A stretch of DNA of 64,000 nucleotides from positions 55,657-119,656 of the forward strand of contig PAPJ01000053.1 of assembly GCA_002709045.1 (NCBI GenBank), in the 5' to 3' direction. The position numbers were made by a program, and so were the translations under genes. Shown here piece by piece: positions 1 through 8,598 of the stretch. Each line of letters begins with the position of its first letter. Positions within the stretch are counted from its first letter, which is position 1. The notes under the pieces were generated by a model, which saw only the letters and a list, made by a program, of their open reading frames with translations, was not told the origin of the DNA and did not search any database. The stretch comes from Planctomycetaceae bacterium (GTDB taxonomy: Bacteria > Planctomycetota > Planctomycetia > Pirellulales > Pirellulaceae).

Positions 1-212
1 AACTCAAGTCCCCGCACCCAGGAATTGTGTGCTTTATAAACCTTTAGCGAGTCATCAGCCAACGTCCAGCGAACAACTGAAAAGTCCTGTGAAGCTCCAA
101 ACAGATAGCGTCCGGTCGGATCGAAACGGCAAGACACTAAAGGCTTTGCATATTTCAATGTTTTTGAAAGATGCGAGGCTTTAGGATCCGTCTTGGCTGC
201 AGGAAACGTCAT
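1..212 (-). CDS. WD40-repeat protein, N-terminal part (cut by window edge)
   Basis: The reading frame starts at the ATG at 212-210 and stays open to the left edge, so only about 70 residues are visible. The segment SCRFDPTGRYLFGASQD followed by VVRWTL is a recognisable WD40 blade. The start codon shares one base with the TAA stop of the DUF1501 gene (TAATG), which suggests translational coupling. A WD40 gene after a DUF1549/DUF1553 gene and a DUF1501 gene is a common planctomycete operon arrangement. No signal peptide is visible at this start. What it binds cannot be told. Confidence 0.75.
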   Translation of the reverse strand, partial: MTFPAAKTDPKASHLSKTLKYAKPLVSCRFDPTGRYLFGASQDFSVVRWTLADDSLKVYKAHNSWVRGLE

Positions 213-1507
213 TAGCTCAACAACTCCTCGATCGGTGCATAAGCAGGATCGGCAACGGGAATATCTTGCCCGCCGATGCTAAAGCTTCCAAGCGAATCCA
301 CTCCAACCGCCTGAAGATATGTATGGAACAGATGTCCGTGATCAACTTCCCTGTCGGCGATCTCAACTCCATCTGCACCGGTTGCACCAATCACTGCTCC
401 TCGCTGAATACCGGCACCACCTAAACAGATTGACCATGATGAACCCCAGTGATCACGCCCATACCGCTGATTGATTCGTGGAGTTCGTCCAAATTCACTG
501 AGGACAACAATCAAAGTGCTCTCCAACATACCTCGATCTGCAATATCCTGAACAAAGGTGCCGAATGCACGATCGAACTCGCCCAATTGCTCAAAGTGGA
601 AATTAAAGTTTTCATTGTGAGTGTCATAATTCGAGTGGGTAACCTGAACCATAGTAACCCCATTTTCAAGCAGACGACGCGCTAACAAGGTATGCTGTCC
701 CAACTGATGATCACCATAACGCTCATGATCTTTCTTAGGTTCTTTGGTAATGTCAAAAACATCACGTTGGGCCATTAGCTGCTGAGCCTGCTCGAAACTT
801 TGTGTGTACGCATCCGTTTGTGCTGAACGACGACGAAGGGAAAAATCGTCATTGGCAAGTTTACGAAAGTCATTACGCAACATATCCCGCTTTTCATCCA
901 GCGTGCCTGGACGGGCCGAGTTCGCCGGTGGCTTACCGCTGGCAATTCGAATACTAGCAAATGCGGGACCAAGGTAAGCAGAGTCATTACTACGACCACC
1001 AGTACTGCTGGAGACCTGAATATATCCTGGCAGGGAATTCTTTTCAGCCCCGAGACCTTTAGCCATCACAGCTCCAATCTGAGGAAATTCCTGTGCCGGA
1101 GTCTGTCGACGACCGGTAAACATCATATACCGACCCTTACCATGGTCATTTTCTTTAGTATTGATACTTCGCACCAATGCCAGGTGATGCATTTGTTTGG
1201 CCGTTATCGGAAGCAGTTCGGAGACATGAACACCGGGCACAGATGTTGGAATAGCACGGAAGGGTCCGCCAGTATCCTGTCCTGGCTTGGGGTCCCAGCT
1301 TTCCAGCTGGCTCAGACCACCTGACATATTAAAGACGACAACACGTTTCTGCTGACTGGTTAATTCTTTCGCAATGGCTGGATTGGCAAAAACACCCAGT
1401 CCTCCAACAACCGACGAGGCGGCACCTGCTGCTCCAAGCATACCGCCAAGAAAACCTCGGCGAGCAATACCATGCTCGGCTGACTTACATGAATAGTTAC
1501 ATTTCAT
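212..1507 (-). CDS. DUF1501 domain protein with Tat signal
   Basis: 431 residues. The N-terminus has a twin-arginine signal (ARRGFLGG, RR at 16-17) followed by a hydrophobic Ala/Gly stretch ending near NPAIA (about residue 46), so export in folded form is likely. The body has DUF1501 hallmarks of an alkaline-phosphatase-like fold: SGGLSQLESWDPKPG, YDTHNENF, LSEFGRTPRIN, GRDHWG and DHGHLFHTYL, which supply the Asp/His metal-site candidates. A GAAGGG ribosome-binding site precedes the ATG. It lies 30 bases after the PSCyt2 gene and overlaps the WD40 gene. The family's biochemical role is not established; it is usually inferred to work with its DUF1549/DUF1553 partner on extracellular substrates. 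Confidence 0.9.
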   Translation of the reverse strand: MKCNYSCKSAEHGIARRGFLGGMLGAAGAASSVVGGLGVFANPAIAKELTSQQKRVVVFNMSGGLSQLESWDPKPGQDTGGPFRAIPTSVPGVHVSELLPITAKQMHHLALVRSINTKENDHGKGRYMMFTGRRQTPAQEFPQIGAVMAKGLGAEKNSLPGYIQVSSSTGGRSNDSAYLGPAFASIRIASGKPPANSARPGTLDEKRDMLRNDFRKLANDDFSLRRRSAQTDAYTQSFEQAQQLMAQRDVFDITKEPKKDHERYGDHQLGQHTLLARRLLENGVTMVQVTHSNYDTHNENFNFHFEQLGEFDRAFGTFVQDIADRGMLESTLIVVLSEFGRTPRINQRYGRDHWGSSWSICLGGAGIQRGAVIGATGADGVEIADREVDHGHLFHTYLQAVGVDSLGSFSIGGQDIPVADPAYAPIEELLS

Positions 1508-1537
1508 TTTCGTTTTCCCTTCAAAAATGATAGCGCT

Positions 1538-4390
1538 CTAGTGATTAAACCGGAACTCCGCTGATGCTAGTAATGCCCAAACCATATCCTGAATTGCCTG
1601 TTGTTTTTGGTCTTCCGCGTGATTCAGAAATTCCTCAACACGCTTAACCTCAGCAGCAATAGGCTTACGGGAAAGCACACTAATATATAAATCCTCTGCT
1701 ATTTGCACAGAGTCTTCAAGTTTAACTAATTGGCCTACCAGATAATTGTTAGATCCCAACCACCCTGTAAGACGCGATCCATTTGTAATATAAAGAGCCT
1801 GATCGATGGTGGAGAAAAAGTCGGTTTGCACCTGACCCGCTCCAGCTCCGTAAAGATTAACGAATTCTGTACGAATTCCACTGATCTTCGCTTCCACACC
1901 TTCGCTGATTTCACGCTCTCGCTGAATCATTATAACCCTATCATTTTTATCGGCATCTGATAGTGGTTTAGCTTTATCTAATTCCGCAATCGTCGATTTA
2001 CGATAAACCTCTGTTACCCCCATCGACTCCATCATGGCGTTGGCCAGCTGTTCCGGAGATAAGGCCCGTAAATCGCTGACAACAAAATGATTCACTAATT
2101 GCTTTGAGAGTTTTTCTGTGGACTCATCATACTGGCTGCTCAAATCAGTGGCTGTCTTCGAGACAGTTGCCAACACCTGCCGATTTTGCTCATAGCCGCT
2201 TTCTGCTACAGCCACCTTGTCCAACATGACCTCCACCTTTTTCTTCGCTGTATTCTCAGCATTCGTTTTAGTGGCAACATCCTTAATTGCTGCCTGCACG
2301 GCGGCATCCAACCCGGCCAGTTCTGTTTTTAACTTGGCCTGGCTATCTGCAAGTTCCTTTTGAGTAGCAATCACCTGAGGATCTTGTGAAATCGTCGAAG
2401 TCGCTGTCGTTGTGGTTTCGATCAAATTCGCTAAAAGCTGCGTGGCCTCAGATTTCTTATCACGTGTTATTGTCACTCTTGACATCTCGTCTGCTGCTGC
2501 CTGTTTCGCGTTCACTGCTGCTGTCATTTCCGTTGTTGCCTGAGAAACTTCTACCTTCAAGGCGGTGACTGCTGCTTTGGATGTTTCCAGCTCTGCGGCA
2601 GCGCGGGTCACTTTTTGCCGGGCAGCAATCAGTTCCAGCTTCAACTCTGCGTTAGCATGAATCTTCCCAAACTCGGACTGCTGAATTTCATATGCTTCAA
2701 CTAACGACTGCAACTGCTCGAATTCATTTCTCAACGCCTGTTCTTCAATTTCAAGAGCGTGAATTTCATCTTTAGACGGTTTCCATAGGGCATAAGCCTG
2801 ATCCAGCTTTTCCTGAAGGGGTACCAATGCTTCCTGCTCTTTTTGACCCTGTGCTTGAGCCTTGGTCTTGGCATCAGTCTGCTTAGTAATAACAGCTACA
2901 GATGCATCGAGTTTTGTCTTAAACTTAAGAGCGGCATCTTTGGCAACCGGATCATCCGGCAAGCTCTCAAGCACTTTTACGATACTTGCATGCGCTGCCA
3001 AATAAGAGTCCCGTAACGGTATCTGTGTATCGATTGCTGTTTGAGCGGCGAACACGGTTCCATCCTGAACTAGATATTTATCTAACTGGGCTGCCGCTGC
3101 CGTGTCTGCATCAAAATATGCCTTACGAACAACGGCATGTTTTACACGCAATGCTTTAAGCTCTTCCAGCTTGGATCCCCACTTATCCAAAGCAGCATCT
3201 GCTTGTTGATTTGTCTGCTTTTTTTGTTGTGTTACCTGAGCAATTCGCGCCTCTAAATCTGCAGGGGAGGACTGCAACGCGACACCCAGATCAAAGCTTC
3301 GCTGGTATGTTTTCGACAAGGTGATATGTTTCAAAAACTGCTTTACATCAAAGTTTAATTCGACAATCGCTTCTTCCAACACTTTCAATAATGCTGGGTT
3401 CGATGGAGGATTGGCTGGGTGATCTAAATCGACCGGCATAACCAACGCGCGACCATTCATCATACCCCAAAGACGGTTGGCGATATTTCGGTTAAAGGCA
3501 GCGTTGTTGCCGTTTGTTGCCAATTCAGCAAGCTGTTGCCGTCGACTGTAAACCGGCTCGCTAACACGATTGCCATTAGGGCGAACTTTATATTCTTCCA
3601 GTTTTTTCAGGTAAGGTTCCATCACCGGGTTATTACCTGGGAGCTGTGGTCCTGTCTCCCCGGATTCTTCCGTAAAAACACTCTTGAAACTAACGTTCCC
3701 AACACTCTTTTCAGCAAAATAGTTTGTTTTGGCGGCGTTCACAAATAACTGACTACGATTCAAAAAAGCGAACAATCCGTAATAGTCTGCCTGATAGTAA
3801 GTATCAATCAGTGGGTGGTCATGACACTGAGCACATTGCATGTCGCGGCCCAGAAAAATCCTACCAACGTCGCGGGTCAGACGATTGGTTTCACCTTGAC
3901 GATCCAAATAGAATTTCGAGGCCGCTCTCAATTCCGGATCCGTACCACCGGCCGATAAAATCTCTTTTGCCAACACATTGTACGGCTTATTATTCGCAAA
4001 GGATTCATACAGATATTGCCTCCATGCCGGAGTCTTAACAGCGGAATCTGTCGTACGTTCCATCAGCATGACGTCAAAGGTAACTGCCAGATGATGATTG
4101 AGCCGAGGATCATTGATCAATCGCTCAACCAATTTTTCGCGACGATCTTCGGAAGGATCATTCAAAAATACTTTGGCTTCTTCCCGACTTGGGACGGTTC
4201 CCAATAAATCAAGAAAAACCCGACGCATAAATTCTGCGTCTGTCGCCAAGAGCGAAGTATTAACAGGCTGTTGAGATGCAACCGCTGCATCAATACGTTG
4301 ATGCAATAACGGAATAGTTTGCTGAGCATGCAGTGAAGTTGCTAACAAAAATCCGAAAAATGAAGTCAGAATAATTATGAGTGATTTCAT
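1538..4390 (-). CDS. DUF1549/DUF1553 (PSCyt2-PSD1) secreted protein with long coiled-coil insert
   Basis: About 950 residues from the ATG at 4390. This start is preferred over one 57 bases upstream because GAGGT lies just before it and MKSLIIILTSFFGFLLATS is a clean signal peptide. DUF1549 covers roughly residues 25-235 and contains a c-type heme-like CAQCH motif (Cys186, Cys189, His190). A DUF1553-type region follows from about 285 and resumes near the C-terminus (LSPEQLANAMM..., ...VLSRKPIAAEVKR...). Between them, about residues 385-750 form an Ala/Gln/Lys/Glu-rich heptad-like stretch predicted here as coiled coil; ordinary family members lack so long an insert. First gene of the operon with DUF1501 and WD40 genes. 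Confidence 0.88.
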   Translation of the reverse strand: MKSLIIILTSFFGFLLATSLHAQQTIPLLHQRIDAAVASQQPVNTSLLATDAEFMRRVFLDLLGTVPSREEAKVFLNDPSEDRREKLVERLINDPRLNHHLAVTFDVMLMERTTDSAVKTPAWRQYLYESFANNKPYNVLAKEILSAGGTDPELRAASKFYLDRQGETNRLTRDVGRIFLGRDMQCAQCHDHPLIDTYYQADYYGLFAFLNRSQLFVNAAKTNYFAEKSVGNVSFKSVFTEESGETGPQLPGNNPVMEPYLKKLEEYKVRPNGNRVSEPVYSRRQQLAELATNGNNAAFNRNIANRLWGMMNGRALVMPVDLDHPANPPSNPALLKVLEEAIVELNFDVKQFLKHITLSKTYQRSFDLGVALQSSPADLEARIAQVTQQKKQTNQQADAALDKWGSKLEELKALRVKHAVVRKAYFDADTAAAAQLDKYLVQDGTVFAAQTAIDTQIPLRDSYLAAHASIVKVLESLPDDPVAKDAALKFKTKLDASVAVITKQTDAKTKAQAQGQKEQEALVPLQEKLDQAYALWKPSKDEIHALEIEEQALRNEFEQLQSLVEAYEIQQSEFGKIHANAELKLELIAARQKVTRAAAELETSKAAVTALKVEVSQATTEMTAAVNAKQAAADEMSRVTITRDKKSEATQLLANLIETTTTATSTISQDPQVIATQKELADSQAKLKTELAGLDAAVQAAIKDVATKTNAENTAKKKVEVMLDKVAVAESGYEQNRQVLATVSKTATDLSSQYDESTEKLSKQLVNHFVVSDLRALSPEQLANAMMESMGVTEVYRKSTIAELDKAKPLSDADKNDRVIMIQREREISEGVEAKISGIRTEFVNLYGAGAGQVQTDFFSTIDQALYITNGSRLTGWLGSNNYLVGQLVKLEDSVQIAEDLYISVLSRKPIAAEVKRVEEFLNHAEDQKQQAIQDMVWALLASAEFRFNH

Positions 4391-4464
4391 GTCTACCTCT
4401 GATCGTTCTTGACTAAGACACCAAAGCTCTTGTCGAGGAACATTCATAGGGTTACTACTATTCT

Positions 4465-4495
4465 GCCAACGGGGGGGGTGGGGATTGAAGTTGGC
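4465..4495 (-). repeat. Inverted repeat enclosing a G8 tract, upstream of the PSCyt2 gene
   Basis: GCCAAC at 4465-4470 and GTTGGC at 4490-4495 are perfect complements. The loop holds eight G in a row (4471-4478) then T and GGGG. It sits 75-105 bases before the PSCyt2 start, in the likely promoter or leader. A homopolymer of this length can slip during replication, and the G-rich strand could form a quadruplex. Either role is inference. Confidence 0.4.
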
Positions 4496-4628
4496 TCAGA
4501 GTTATTGGTGACTACCTTCCTTGGTGCATCTTATCAACACTTCTATCATAATTTAGGGTGTTTAGACTGGTCAAATGCGATTTCACTCCAAAGACCGCGA
4601 ATTTGAAGTTCTAATACCCCTAAATTGA

Positions 4629-6119
4629 CTAGAAAACTGCCGTGTAGCTGTACATCGAATGGGTTGCCGGATTGCAGAGACCAATTTGGTCAAATGGTCG
4701 AATTAACTCCCTGATTTTCTGCTCAAATAATTCCGGGGCCTCCCATTGTTCTGTTTTTGCTATTTGATTTGCAAGACGATAGCCTTGTTCAATTAACTCT
4801 ACCATTTGCAAATCATCTGAAAGAAAAATTCCGGGAGCACAAGCATTGGTTGGAAGGTTTATTCTACGCGTTTCATAATTGTGCGCCGCTGTAAAATAGA
4901 GCATACAGTAGGCTTCAAAGTGCCGCTTACTTGGCATTAGTTTATAGCAGCCTGCAATCATTTGATCGATCAACCTGAATTCGGCATAAACCGCGTCAGC
5001 ATAACGACCCAATGCTTCCTGACAAACTTCAACCCGAGTAAAAATTTCAGCAAGCCGTTCCACACCACTAAGAGAATGTGCAATCCCGGTACTGTGCAAC
5101 GGATCAATAAAACCAATTGTATTTGGTAACGCAACCCAACCGGGACCACTGCCTTGTACCGAGAGCCGCTGAAGCCTGTCGGTAGTATGAAGCAATGGTG
5201 TGGCCGAATCCAGTTCTGCATCCTTGAGCATATCCCGTATCGCCGGATACATCGCTAACATATCTGACCAGTCGCTTTGGAGAGCCGGACGATTCAGGTC
5301 TGATACTAATCCCAGACTGGTAACTCCATTATCAAATCTCAAACTCCAGAGCCATTGTGATGTAAATATATGATGTTGTGCGGCATCATCCGATGAGAAC
5401 GGAAAGTCTGAGAGATCCATCCCAGCATGTTTCAAAAGGGTATCGTACTGTTTGACATTTTGAAAGTGCCCATAGATTGCCGACGTGTTCGTTTCCAAAT
5501 CCGGTCGCTGTGTCAGCTCATCCCCGACCAACTGACACATCACTTCACCAGCACCGGATGCATCGATAATCCAGTCAAATTGTTCGCCATGAACCGTCGT
5601 ACTTAGCTGCACCTGCCAGATTCGTTTAAGAGGGTCATAATCAGCATCGGTAATCTCACAACTACTCCGGCACACCACACCCTGACTAACAGCATAATCA
5701 AGCAAAAAACTATCTACATCCTGCCGATACCAATGGGTATCAGCCATTATCCGAGAACTGCTGGCTGCCACCAAAAGCTCGCTGTCATGAGTCACTGTTG
5801 TACGAGCTCCCACGCCAGGTGAATGAAAGAAATAGCTAAACCCTCGTTTAACTCCCACTCCAACGTCAGGTAACAGGTCGTTCCATAATCCATAACGGGT
5901 AAATGGTTTAAGTTCCGGCATACTGTATCGTTCTATTAAGGTTCTCAGAATAAGGCCGGCGGTCGGTGTCGAGGATTCGCCGATGGCGAATCGGGGATGA
6001 ATTGATCTATCAATAAGCGTGACGGAATAACCATGTTTTTGTAGAATAACGGCCAGAATCGAGCCGCTGAATCCACCGCCAACGACAAGAATTTTCTGTT
6101 GGTTATCTGCAGACATCAC
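4629..6119 (-). CDS. Flavin-dependent halogenase-like (tryptophan-halogenase family) oxidoreductase
   Basis: 496 residues. The N-terminus has the FAD-binding GxGxxG (Gly14-Gly19, VVGGGFSG), followed by GESSTP (48-52 region) and later GFIDPLHSTGI, all hallmarks of the tryptophan-halogenase family. Lys91 in GVKRGFSYF lies where the catalytic lysine of halogenases such as PrnA sits. The WxWxIP motif is only partly kept (Trp256, Trp258, then Leu-Arg), so the enzyme may halogenate an unusual substrate or act as a related monooxygenase/oxidoreductase. It overlaps the radical SAM gene by 17 bases, implying coupled translation. Last gene of the cassette. A flavin reductase partner is not seen in the window. 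Confidence 0.8.
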   Translation of the reverse strand: MMSADNQQKILVVGGGFSGSILAVILQKHGYSVTLIDRSIHPRFAIGESSTPTAGLILRTLIERYSMPELKPFTRYGLWNDLLPDVGVGVKRGFSYFFHSPGVGARTTVTHDSELLVAASSSRIMADTHWYRQDVDSFLLDYAVSQGVVCRSSCEITDADYDPLKRIWQVQLSTTVHGEQFDWIIDASGAGEVMCQLVGDELTQRPDLETNTSAIYGHFQNVKQYDTLLKHAGMDLSDFPFSSDDAAQHHIFTSQWLWSLRFDNGVTSLGLVSDLNRPALQSDWSDMLAMYPAIRDMLKDAELDSATPLLHTTDRLQRLSVQGSGPGWVALPNTIGFIDPLHSTGIAHSLSGVERLAEIFTRVEVCQEALGRYADAVYAEFRLIDQMIAGCYKLMPSKRHFEAYCMLYFTAAHNYETRRINLPTNACAPGIFLSDDLQMVELIEQGYRLANQIAKTEQWEAPELFEQKIRELIRPFDQIGLCNPATHSMYSYTAVF

Positions 6120-7068
6120 ACCGCACCTTTTTTTCCAGCAACTGCGTCTGATTCATTTTTGCAAGTCGTTTCAACCGCTGTTCACGACACGCATAACAAC
6201 CCCCAAACAACTGACTATCCCACAAGTCCATAAACACCCGTCCATGTCCCATCTGTAGTCCTGCTTCCAAAACTCGTTCTAAACTGGTTATTTCTGGAGG
6301 TTCAAAAAATCCGTCGTGCTTTAACTGATCCATGGTTCCATTGCCGGCACGCACCGGCACCATCGAGCAACATTCAACACCACAATCAAAGGCATATTCT
6401 ATGGATCGAATTGCCCAATCCACACCTTCGGTCTCGTTTAAAGACGGGGGTTTAACCAGAATAAATGTACGCACACGAACATTTCGCTGTACCAGCCGAT
6501 CAACAGCCTGGCGATATTGCGACAATGTCATCTGCTTGTTAAGCCAGGGCAGGACTGCGGGATGAATCGTTTCCAGTCCCATCGCAACTTCGAGTTGTCC
6601 TGGCAGTAGTGCCTGAAATTTAAAGACTGATTCACCGTTCAGGGCAGGGTGATTTTCCACAACGACCGTTTCAAAATTCTGAACCAGTTCACAAATGGCG
6701 GGCCAATCTTCAAACGGCACTGCTCGTTTATCAAAGAAGTTACTGCTATTGTAGAGTTTGACAGCAGACACACCTGCAGCACTGGGATGCTGCGGGTCGA
6801 CCCCCAAATCATTCAATGCGAATGCGATCTGTCTTGGAATTCCACCAACGGGTGTTGCCTCGTCAAGGGTGTTCTTCCACAAGTCACACATCGTACATCG
6901 AAACCGGCACTCACTACCTGTTAACAACAGCGTGACGACGTGCTGCAGATGTCTTTGCGAATCACACTCAGGCTCGATCATCCAGGCGTAAGGCCTATCC
7001 GGACTGACACGATTCTTAGCGGGGCGTTGAGCAATAATTTGCCCTGAATTGAATACAGGCAGATCCAT
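6103..7068 (-). CDS. Radical SAM protein with C-terminal CxxC pair
   Basis: 321 residues. The 4Fe-4S/SAM motif is CRFRCTMC (Cys54, Cys58, Cys61; Cx3Cx2C). The C-terminus carries two further CxxC pairs (Cys291/294 and Cys317/320) that could bind an auxiliary iron-sulfur cluster or zinc. The pre-motif N-terminus and overall plan recall the uncharacterised/RaSEA-like radical SAM proteins more than maturases with SPASM domains, but this is a weak resemblance. It starts 6 bases after the AsnB-like stop codon with no clear own ribosome-binding site and overlaps the halogenase-like gene by 17 bases. Substrate unknown. Confidence 0.85.
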   Translation of the reverse strand: MDLPVFNSGQIIAQRPAKNRVSPDRPYAWMIEPECDSQRHLQHVVTLLLTGSECRFRCTMCDLWKNTLDEATPVGGIPRQIAFALNDLGVDPQHPSAAGVSAVKLYNSSNFFDKRAVPFEDWPAICELVQNFETVVVENHPALNGESVFKFQALLPGQLEVAMGLETIHPAVLPWLNKQMTLSQYRQAVDRLVQRNVRVRTFILVKPPSLNETEGVDWAIRSIEYAFDCGVECCSMVPVRAGNGTMDQLKHDGFFEPPEITSLERVLEAGLQMGHGRVFMDLWDSQLFGGCYACREQRLKRLAKMNQTQLLEKKVRCDVCR

Positions 7069-7074
7069 CGATGA

Positions 7075-8406
7075 TTAGCTATTAAACACGTTGGAAAAAA
7101 CGTCGCGATATTCCTGATCGTTTTCTGGAAATGTCGCCTGAAAAATATCCTCCGAAGCCGCACCATGCTGGAATCGTCGTTTCTCAAAAATAGGCATCGT
7201 GACACCTGTCACGCTTTCTACTCCCCGTCGCACAATCTCGCCTTTAAGTTCATACAACTTATTCTGATCCCATTCGGTAAGTTCGATAAAGGGAATTCCC
7301 TCCGCTACAGCAATCACCGAAGGCAAAGCAAATGGACTGAAGCCGCGGAAGCCAAGCGTAGCTGCTGGCGCATAAGTCCTAACATGGCCGCGGCTTTGAC
7401 CGCCGGAGTACGTAAGCGAATGTTTGATAGACTCAACACCCCAACCTTCCTGATACAACATCAGATTGTTCAGCACACTAACAATCGTCAATTCAGGATT
7501 ATCTTCAATCGGATAATCTTTAAGATTTTCATCTCCGCCATCACCATCGATCAGATAAATCCAATCCGGATAGAGCTCACGGATTTTCTGTAGTAATGCA
7601 TATGCCATTGTGGCCGATTGCACATCCAGTGGCTTATAGTCTTCAATGACCCTAATGGTCTCCCGGAAGTCGACGGCTTGCTGAGTAACATCGACGACTT
7701 CAAGAAACACACTCATATCTGTTTCGTCAACGAACTGTTTTGCTTGGCTTGCATCCGCAGAAGTCCCTGCCACATTGAGTGTAAAAGCCTTGAGGCGTGT
7801 CGGTGCCTGACCTCGTTGCAGAAGCAAGTGACGCAATACAATTAATATTGCCCCGCTATCGATACCACCGGAAAACAAGACACCCAATGGAGCTGACTGG
7901 TCGACCGTATCGAGCCACTTATTCATCTCTTCCGCCAGTTTGCCAATGTAACGTTCCCCAATTGCATTCAAATCAGTACCCCATAGATTTCGCTCCGGAG
8001 TAAAGAAGCGAGTATTAACCGGATTCGGATCCGGACATCCGATCAATGCAATTTCAACGACATGGTGTGCCGGCACCATACGCGTATAGGAAGGATGAAA
8101 CTGGTCTTCTAAGCCTTCTGCTGATAAGGCTTCAAGTAACTGCTCCATACGCTCAGCTACGATCAGGCACGGACCTTCAGCCCGTTTTGCAAGGAAGTAA
8201 CGCATTGGACGACCAATCGACCGTGCCATACGAACAATATTGCCCCGCTTCTGAATAATCGCAAATTGTCCATTTATCTCAGCTACCTGCCTAGCGTCTC
8301 CGGAAGCAACACGCTCAGCCGCTTGCTGATAGGACATATTTAAAAGCACATTCTCTGCCGGATCCATCAGATCGACGACCCGTTCGACATAACGATGTTG
8401 ATGCAC
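7075..8406 (-). CDS. Asparagine-synthetase-like (AsnB family) ATP-dependent enzyme, no glutaminase Cys
   Basis: 443 residues from a GTG start, chosen because AAGGAGG lies about 7 bases upstream. The PP-loop SGGIDS (179-184) binds ATP for adenylation, and IDGDGGDE later matches the acidic synthetase motif. Residues 1-125 look like a reduced Ntn/glutaminase fold, but the N-terminus lacks the Cys2 nucleophile, so ammonia release from glutamine is unlikely. That architecture resembles beta-lactam synthetase, lasso cyclase and other amide-forming AsnB relatives, and is shorter than AsnB (about 550-630). First gene of the three-gene cassette; divergent from the HTH regulator. Confidence 0.82.
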   Translation of the reverse strand: MHQHRYVERVVDLMDPAENVLLNMSYQQAAERVASGDARQVAEINGQFAIIQKRGNIVRMARSIGRPMRYFLAKRAEGPCLIVAERMEQLLEALSAEGLEDQFHPSYTRMVPAHHVVEIALIGCPDPNPVNTRFFTPERNLWGTDLNAIGERYIGKLAEEMNKWLDTVDQSAPLGVLFSGGIDSGAILIVLRHLLLQRGQAPTRLKAFTLNVAGTSADASQAKQFVDETDMSVFLEVVDVTQQAVDFRETIRVIEDYKPLDVQSATMAYALLQKIRELYPDWIYLIDGDGGDENLKDYPIEDNPELTIVSVLNNLMLYQEGWGVESIKHSLTYSGGQSRGHVRTYAPAATLGFRGFSPFALPSVIAVAEGIPFIELTEWDQNKLYELKGEIVRRGVESVTGVTMPIFEKRRFQHGAASEDIFQATFPENDQEYRDVFSNVFNS

Positions 8407-8467
8407 AGCGACCCTCCTTCAAATTCATTCTCACTCTTGCTTAACGCTCAGTATTCTAACGCATCTA

Positions 8468-8496
8468 AAAGAATTTGTGGTTTCTTGGAATTCTTT
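8468..8496. promoter_or_regulatory. Inverted repeat 1 in divergent control region
   Basis: AAAGAATT (8468-8475) and AATTCTTT (8489-8496) are perfect complements with a 13-base spacer, between the divergent AsnB-like and HTH genes. A possible operator. No binding data. Confidence 0.4.
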
Positions 8497-8504
8497 CCTA
8501 AATC

Positions 8505-8529
8505 CAAACCGCCTTTTGCTGCCGGTTTG
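8505..8529. promoter_or_regulatory. Inverted repeat 2 in divergent control region
   Basis: CAAACCG (8505-8511) and CGGTTTG (8523-8529) are perfect complements around an 11-base spacer. It is not followed by a T-tract, so a terminator role is unlikely; an operator or mRNA leader hairpin are the alternatives. Confidence 0.4.
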
Positions 8530-8540
8530 CAACTTAATTA

Positions 8541-8556
8541 GTGAATAAACATTCAC
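8541..8556. promoter_or_regulatory. Palindromic operator candidate upstream of HTH gene
   Basis: GTGAATAAACATTCAC is a perfect 6-base inverted repeat with a 4-base centre, 43 bases before the HTH start codon. Its size and symmetry are typical of a dimeric helix-turn-helix operator; autoregulation by the adjacent gene product is the simplest reading. Confidence 0.5.
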
Positions 8557-8598
8557 ATTATCTGCCAATGTACTCGCAATAACTCAGGAGAACGCCTT

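Noticed and set aside
7165..7593. 142-residue plus-strand frame inside the AsnB-like gene
   Set aside because: Shadow of the coding strand; no start signal and no motif.
7075..8406. Lasso peptide cluster
   Set aside because: An AsnB-like cyclase is present, but no precursor peptide, RRE or leader peptidase was seen nearby.
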